Assembly: GCF_003428885.1 (NCBI RefSeq)
Contig: NZ_QQRU01000002.1
Location: forward strand, 103,503 to 167,502
Reading direction: 5' to 3'
Length of the DNA stretch: 64,000 bases
Origin: Streptococcus sp. LQJ-218
Lineage (GTDB): Bacteria > Bacillota > Bacilli > Lactobacillales > Streptococcaceae
In this document: piece by piece, positions 62,301-64,000 of the stretch
How positions within the stretch are numbered: position 1 is the stretch's first letter
Layout of the letters: every line of letters starts with the position of its first letter
Program-made: the position numbers and the translations under genes
The notes under the pieces: model-generated
Databases searched by the model: none
What the model was told of the DNA's origin: nothing
The model's input: the letters and a program-made list of their open reading frames with translations, nothing else

Positions 62301-63175
62301 AACCAGCGACCATTTAGAAAGAAGCCCTTATCCGCTTGCCAATCCATATAGCGGTAACCAAAGTTCTCCTCTTCTTCATCAACCAAAATGCCATTTTTGT
62401 AAAGGCGAGTCTTCAATTGGTAAAGGTGAGGATGATCAATATCCCAAAGCAAAGGTTGGAACATTGATATGGCGTGTTTGAAATGATGTTTTTCTCCAGA
62501 CTCAATCACTAGAGAGTCTGTCGCCTGCCAGTCTGACAGCTGCTGCCCATCATACCAGATACTCTGCTCCAAATGCACCGACACGGACTGAGGTCCGTCA
62601 TTTGAAACCTTACTTGTAAGCTGAGTCTCCACCCATCCATCTCTTTGTTCCTTTAGCTTGGGACTTTCTATCTTAATCCCATATAAATCCAGATGCACCG
62701 AATCTGTCATCAACAATTTCACTTCTCGGTAAATACCGCTACCAGAGTACCAACGACTGCTAGGTTGCTGATTTTCCACAAAAACCGCAAGCTGGTTGGC
62801 CGTCCCATCATTTCTTAGATAAGGCGTGATATCATAAGAAAAAGGTGTGTAGCCATTGGGATAATAGCCCAGCACTTGCCCGTTGATATAGACTTGGGCA
62901 TTCATGTAAACCCCGTCAAAGAGCAAACGCACCGATACAAGACTGGCATCTTCTTCCAAGTAAAACTGCGTCCGGTACCAGGCTTGACCCCCATTTAACT
63001 GACCACCCTCATTTTGCGCTGGCGAATACTGGTCAAAATCATTGTAAATACTCCAGTCATGTGGCACTTGAATAGCCTGCCAATTTTCCCTCTGAAAATC
63101 CGGTGCCAAGGCATCTTCTTTCCCCACCTCCTGACTAAAAAACCAGTGATTTCGTAAAACTTCTTCTCTTCTCAT
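59387..63175 (-). CDS. Family 2 beta-galactosidase-like enzyme, intracellular, multidomain
   Basis: 1262 residues, no signal peptide or LPXTG. N-terminal sugar-binding domain (NHWFFSQEVGKEDALAPDF to about 165), Ig-like domain (to about 280), TIM barrel with acid/base Glu in FMWSLGNEVSEANG (about 414) and nucleophile Glu in RLYGSETSSATR (about 495), DUF4982-like and Ig-like parts, two or more Big_4-like domains (RQ-type repeats about 930-1110), and a C-terminal galactose-binding-like domain. This is like the catalytic part of BgaA but cytosolic. Likely substrate: galactosides imported with N-glycan or host-glycan fragments. GH29 follows in the same operon. Confidence 0.82.
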   Translation of the reverse strand: MRREEVLRNHWFFSQEVGKEDALAPDFQRENWQAIQVPHDWSIYNDFDQYSPAQNEGGQLNGGQAWYRTQFYLEEDASLVSVRLLFDGVYMNAQVYINGQVLGYYPNGYTPFSYDITPYLRNDGTANQLAVFVENQQPSSRWYSGSGIYREVKLLMTDSVHLDLYGIKIESPKLKEQRDGWVETQLTSKVSNDGPQSVSVHLEQSIWYDGQQLSDWQATDSLVIESGEKHHFKHAISMFQPLLWDIDHPHLYQLKTRLYKNGILVDEEEENFGYRYMDWQADKGFFLNGRWLKIHGVCLHHDYGALGAVENRSAAERRLRQMKEMGVNAIRITHNPASSILLDVAAKMGLLIQEEAFDTWYGGKKEYDYGRFFEEEATHPEAKAGDFWSDYDLRTMIERGKNNPAIFMWSLGNEVSEANGDTHSLKTIKRLLERVKEVDDSRFVTMGMDQFRFGDGSGGHEKIADLLDVVGLNYSEDNIDGIRKRHPKWRLYGSETSSATRTRDSYFRPDKEWVGDNRRVRNFEQSDYGNDRVPWGKTATASWIADRNRLDYAGQFIWTGVDYIGEPTPWHNQNDTPVKSSYFGLVDTAGIPKNDYYLYQSQWLDLDQHPMVHILPHWNWEIHKSYQQVVDKYGDIPVRVYSNAGSVELFLNGKSQGLKTFQEKWTSDGRKYQEGEGSDQLYLEWHLAYQPGQLHAVAYDHQGQLVAEDRVVTAGKPAKIGLHTEKTQLEPDGQDLLYLYFDVLDKDGNWVPTASNQLHFKIEGPARIVGADNGRQASRERYQAQKNGRFKRKAFHGRGVLLVQSLEQVGHVRVKASARGLETASFDFLVGEALSCQPVKNQRLFEIRVDKQEGLHEADSTTIGLYPQTVDNPVNKVGNSEVIWETSGNAHAIIKQGVLHCLSAGDLVISAIYQGKIYQTHLQVAENSSLGQAVSVRPLRLYTAKGIYPQLPSSVLVDYEFGGAKRVKVVWEGIPEDDLTKFHEFTVSGQLEGLDLKASAQVYVQGICAIESERVWTLVKEAPHLPDRVKLVLSDGRRDRAKVNWDELAPQVSAQIGECVLTGQVAGCELPATVTIHVTDASVDGEVISNQWTGSNLPLVFASHSEPNHPASYLNDKVIARKKSTANTWIAKSEQASVGILFGDAGILKPRFVDNVTLYYVENQEYVAVEPTFIDYYTGKEPALPRTPNHLDRDSLLKQEENWRPVSAIRKVSSDKDEEIRFEFDKVETYALRLRFEGLASPLALTELQVHAKKVKKNVDRK

Positions 63176-63210
63176 ACAAGCATTCCTCTTTAAACGACTC
63201 GATTTACTTG

Positions 63211-63239
63211 ACTATAGCACAAAACAAAAGCGCTTTCAA
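63211..63239 (-). promoter_or_regulatory. GH2-GH29 promoter with cre site on the -35
   Basis: Minus strand: TTGAAA (63234-63239), 17 bp, TATAGT (63211-63216). TGAAAGCGCTTTTG (63225-63238) is a cre site with one mismatch in its last bases, overlapping the -35. Catabolite repression is expected. Confidence 0.75.
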
Positions 63240-63325
63240 GGCTTCCTCCATCACTCCCTAAATACTCAGAAAAGATTCTATAATTTGTGGAGGAGGATTT
63301 AGTCCTCAAAGCTACAAGGGTAATA

Positions 63326-63350
63326 CAAAAAGAGCCTGTTGCCAAGCTCT
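63326..63350 (-). terminator. Terminator of the SPFH gene
   Basis: AGAGC and GCTCT with two further pairs form a short stem, U5 on the minus strand, 8-30 bases past the stop. Confidence 0.6.
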
Positions 63351-63358
63351 TTAGTCTA

Positions 63359-64000
63359 TTATTTCTTCTCAGCACGGAGGGCTGACAAGATTTGTGTACG
63401 GATATCATCCACACCATTTGGCGTATTTGGTAAAAAGATGGTTTGATTTCCTTTAGAAGCAAAGGTATTCAAGGTGTCCAAATACTGGTTGGTCAAAAGG
63501 ATGGACATGATTTGTTCTTCTGTCATGCCAACATTGGCTTCCTTGAGTTCGGTGATAGACTCTGCCAATCCATCCACAATCGCTTTACGCTGTTGGGCAA
63601 TCCCCACACCATGAAGGCGGTCTTTTTCTGCTTCGGCTTCAGCTGCAGTGACAATTTTAATCTTGTCGGCTTCTGCCAATTCTTGCGCTGCGACCCGCTT
63701 ACGTTGCGCCGCATTGATTTCATTCATGGATTGCTTAACTTCTGCATCTGGTTCGACCTTGGTAATCAAGGTTTTTACGATAATATAACCGTAAGTAGTT
63801 ATTTCTTCTGCTACTTGGTGTTGAACTTCAAGGGCAATCTCATCTTTTTTCTCAAACAATTCATCCAAGGTTAATTTGGGAACAGAAGAGCGAAGGGCGT
63901 CTTCAATATAAGATTTAATCTGAGATTCTGGACGCATGAGTTTATAGTAAGCATCTGTCACGCTCTGCTCGTTGACACGGTACTGAGTCGCCACATTCAT
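63359..64000 (-). CDS. SPFH/Band 7 family protein, C-terminal part
   Basis: 213 codons reach the window edge; the true start lies outside. Typical stomatin-like core: NVATQYRVNEQSVTDAYYKL, LTLDELFEKKDEIALEVQHQ, YGYIIVKTLITKVEPDAEVK, then the coiled-coil RKRVAAQELAEADKIKIVTA and AEAEAEKDRLHGVGIAQQRK. Family members form membrane microdomain scaffolds. No partner is visible here. Confidence 0.88.
   Translation of the reverse strand: MNVATQYRVNEQSVTDAYYKLMRPESQIKSYIEDALRSSVPKLTLDELFEKKDEIALEVQHQVAEEITTYGYIIVKTLITKVEPDAEVKQSMNEINAAQRKRVAAQELAEADKIKIVTAAEAEAEKDRLHGVGIAQQRKAIVDGLAESITELKEANVGMTEEQIMSILLTNQYLDTLNTFASKGNQTIFLPNTPNGVDDIRTQILSALRAEKK

Overview
The window reads as chromosome of a mitis-group Streptococcus, close to S. 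pneumoniae, S. pseudopneumoniae or S. mitis. It is low in GC and carries four BOX repeats. Its housekeeping order (tsaD-rimI-tsaB, rpoY-rnjA, mnmG-nudix-mnmA, sdaAB-sdaAA, trhO) is the one I know from the pneumococcal SP_0090 to SP_0146 interval. No pspA gene lies beside mnmA, where pneumococci carry it, so a commensal relative such as S. mitis is more likely. The species is an inference.

Layout. 1-4.6 kb: the start of azlC, then an operon (MFS, two CPBP proteases, a double-glycine peptide resembling VP1) divergent from a small SHP-type pheromone gene, which is convergent with an Rgg regulator of the Rgg144 type. 4.7-6.8 kb: the t6A operon. 7.3-8.5 kb: a small membrane protein and a secreted phospholipase A2-like protein. 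8.6-10.8 kb: rpoY and rnjA. 11-14.6 kb: mnmG, nudix, mnmA. 14.8-22.2 kb: a bacteriocin-export locus resembling the pneumococcal rtg locus, with Rgg regulator, WxW pheromone, C39 peptidase ABC exporter, accessory protein and duplicated double-glycine peptide cassettes. 22.2-28 kb: an argH remnant, then a lactococcin-972-type bacteriocin locus with its ABC immunity pair, a candidate signalling peptide and a TPR regulator. 28-38.5 kb: LysM protein, L-serine dehydratase, HAD, CapD-type enzyme, glycosyltransferase, MFS, and a PadR stress operon. 38.6-42.4 kb: an ABC operon under a ComR-like regulator. 42.5-44.7 kb: DUF4299 and trhO. 44.9-63.2 kb: an ABC sugar importer and seven genes for breaking down N-glycans (GH20, ROK, GH38, GH125, GH92, GH29, GH2). 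The window ends inside an SPFH gene.

The main theme is signalling. Four regulators of the Rgg/PlcR/ComR (RRNPP) type lie within 40 kb, each next to a peptide or transport operon. Three have a visible candidate peptide gene, and all four have candidate operators in the expected place. The best hunting grounds are the mirrored Rgg promoter at 3.53-3.64 kb, the regulator-peptide-bacteriocin set at 26.4-27.9 kb, and the ComR-like operon at 38.6-42.4 kb, for which I found no pheromone gene.

The second theme is carbohydrate use. The importer matches the pneumococcal N-glycan transporter and sits directly beside the mannosidase cluster. CcpA-type cre sites lie at the importer, GH2 and DUF4299 promoters, and a weaker one at the phospholipase promoter. 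All functions come from motif reading and recall of families. No database search was run.
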